From NCBI RefSeq assembly GCF_032062135.1, contig NC_092863.1, positions 18,757,362 to 18,821,361 on the forward strand: a DNA stretch of 64,000 nt. Direction: 5' to 3'. Shown here in pieces: positions 62,281 through 64,000 of the stretch (positions are counted from its first letter, which is position 1; each line of letters opens with the position of its first letter). Both the position numbers and the translations under genes were made by a program. This stretch comes from Pyxicephalus adspersus (taxonomy: Eukaryota; Chordata; Amphibia; Anura; Pyxicephalidae). The notes under the pieces are model-generated. The model saw only the letters and a program-made list of their open reading frames with translations. It ran no database searches and had not been told where the DNA came from.

Positions 62281-64000
62281 CTGCAAAAGAAAATGTCACA
62301 GAATGGATATGATAGGTCAGAAATTGTATCATAATTCTAGTGGACTTTTGAATCATTGTATGTTGTTTTTAGCATGTACGGCCATTCAAAAAAAAATACA
62401 TTGGTTACAGGATGACTCCCCCACTACATTTTAGCTGTGTTGTTTTTACCTTAGTGGCTCTCATGCCGACAGTGGAAAGGTAAGAGGAGCTTTCTATATA
62501 TTCCTATTCTATATATTAACTGCTGATAACCCAGAAAGAATGCATTCTCCAATAGCACATGCGGGCATTAAATACACAACTGTTGATAAGACTGATGGAT
62601 TAAGGGAGTAGGAAATACCGCTAGAAAGTATACACCAACCAGCTACTTCATTACATACTCCTTTTGTTACTATTCAGCCAATCACATGACAGCAGACTAA
62701 TGCTTAACCCAAGCATCAGAATGTGGAAGAAAGGTCATTTAAGTGAACATGGCAAGGTTGGTGATCCCGGGTAGGCTGGTCTGACTCTTTCAGAAACTGC
62801 TGATCAACTGAGATTTTTATGTTCAACCATCTCCATCTCAAGTTAAATATTAAAAAATATTCAGTGAGTTCTCTGGGCAAATGCATAGTTAATGCCAGAG
62901 ATCAGAGGAAAGGGACAGACTGGTTTGAGATATTAAAGCAAAAGTAACTAAGATAACTACTTTTACAACTGAGGTATGCAGAAGAGCGTCTCTAAATGCA
63001 CAAAGCGTCAAACCTTGAAGCAGATGGGGTACAGGAGACCACATTGGTTGCCATTCCTGTTAGTTAGGAATAGACTCCTCCGGCTACAACTAGTAAAAGC
63101 TCACCAAAACAGGACAAGAAACATAGATTTCTGCTGTGACATTCAAGAAGTTAGGTTAGAATTTGGTGTCATCGATATGGATCCATCCTGCCTTGATACA
63201 TGACCTCTCCATAAAATAATATGTTTTGCAGTACATGACACTCATGTAGTCTGTGCCTGCTTGTACTACACAAGGATGAGAATATGTTGCAAGGGGTATG
63301 GCTATCAGCGTAACCACTGCCAATCAGCACCTGGCTACACCTAGTCAAACCTAGTGTTTTCTGCTGCCTCTAGGATTGAGGGGAAGAGAGGGTACATGTG
63401 AGACAAAAATAATTTAGATTACTCAAGGATGGTAAAGATTTAACTTTCTTTAAGAATACATGACAATACATTTAGTTGTACTTTAAGCACAGGTGAGAAG
63501 CAAGATTCCTACACACTGAGATTATTATTTTCATAATAGCAGCACACTGCTGCACACAGAGAATTTGCATTTGTGTATAAATGCAATGGGGTGTTATTCA
63601 CAATAAATAGCACCACACCACAATGCACACATTTGTGCATTAACCGGGTTTGATGCAAAGTCAAACTCCCAGTAACCCAACACATTGGTCTAAATAGGCC
63701 CAACAGGCTAAAATCTGTAAGTGCCACTGGTCATCCCCTAATGAAGTCTACATGAGGATGTAATGTACTGGATGGAACTTTTTGTAGGCATATAATGTGT
63801 AAGAAGCCCTTTTAGCATTGTTTTTAAATATCCAACAATAAAAAGGCTGCACAAGGCCAGGTTTCTTCTATCTGCATGGTTCTGCTTTATCATGTACCAA
63901 CAACCAAGCCTTTACGATTAATTTTAAGGAAGATTAGCACACGGAGCAATTGACAAGTTTGAGCTATAATTCACCTGAATTGTTGGTAACAGTAGAGGTA
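62281..64000 (-). other. STK4: STK4 upstream intron, incomplete
   Basis: I searched the minus strand for the preceding conserved exon (YYGSYF, MEYCGAGS) and did not find it, so this is intron to the window end. It contains the Tc1-like remnant at 62625. Confidence 0.75.
62625..63215 (+). mobile_element. Decayed Tc1-like transposon, 5' and middle part
   Basis: The left part (TACACCAACCAGCTACTTCA) and the later blocks CCAATCACATGACAGCAG, GTCTGACTCTTTCAG, AACTGCTGATCAACTGAGAT, AACCTTGAAGCAGATGGGGT and GATTTCTGCTGTGACATTC match a Tc1-type element family common in fish and amphibians, as remembered. Translated, GYRRPHWLPFLLVRNRLLRL, KAHQNR and VRLEFGV, DPSCLDT correspond to the end of the helix-turn-helix region and the start of the DDE catalytic domain. 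The gene is broken by deletions; no catalytic triad remains. Confidence 0.7.

Overview
The window is vertebrate nuclear DNA, AT-rich and repeat-dense, and most likely comes from a frog. Two multi-exon genes are recognisable: KCNS1 (Kv9.1, plus strand, two coding exons at 27251-28216 and 31610-31999) and the 3' two thirds of STK4 (MST1 kinase, minus strand, seven coding exons between 62280 and 37401). They converge tail to tail with 5.4 kb between the stop codons, the arrangement I recall for the human STK4-KCNS1 interval. The frog assignment rests on repeat families that I recognise from anuran genomes: short interspersed elements ending in a GCGCTATATAAATA-type motif, a MITE family starting GGCTAGGTACACACG, MITEs starting TAGGGATGAGCGAG, L1/Tx1-type LINE remnants, and CR1/L2-like 3' ends finishing in TATGTAACTATGTAA. 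It is an inference.

Layout. 1-27228: no confidently identified gene. This gene-poor flank holds hAT-type MITEs (several with 8-bp target duplications), the GTACACACG MITE family, two tRNA-type SINEs, four obvious minisatellite or degenerate tandem arrays, a truncated U2 snRNA pseudogene, two L1-type ORF2 remnants in opposite orientation, and one exon-like ORF of unknown identity with a probable one-base shift (17141-17366). 27229-31999: KCNS1. 32000-37400: the convergent intergenic space, with a possible decayed 7-transmembrane receptor fragment, copies of a 200-bp palindromic MITE and a possible LTR-like repeat. 37401-62280: STK4 exons separated by 1.8-8.6 kb introns that carry hAT MITEs, a composite 1.1-kb piggyBac-like element with TTAA ends, a LINE 3' end and a decayed minisatellite. 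62281-64000: the upstream STK4 intron with a Tc1-like remnant; the STK4 exons for about the first 120 residues lie beyond the window.

Function. KCNS1 encodes an electrically silent Kv-family subunit that in other vertebrates co-assembles with Kv2 channels; the T1, S1-S6 and TVGYGD pore are intact. STK4 is the Hippo-pathway kinase; the visible part carries HRD, DFG, the activation loop, APE and the C-terminal SARAH dimerisation helix. The two genes have no known functional link; their proximity is syntenic. I found no CRISPR array, operon, phage or intact transposase gene, and no clear evidence for a novel system. The most unusual items are the U2 chimera, the unidentified exon-like ORF and the duplicated piggyBac-like element.
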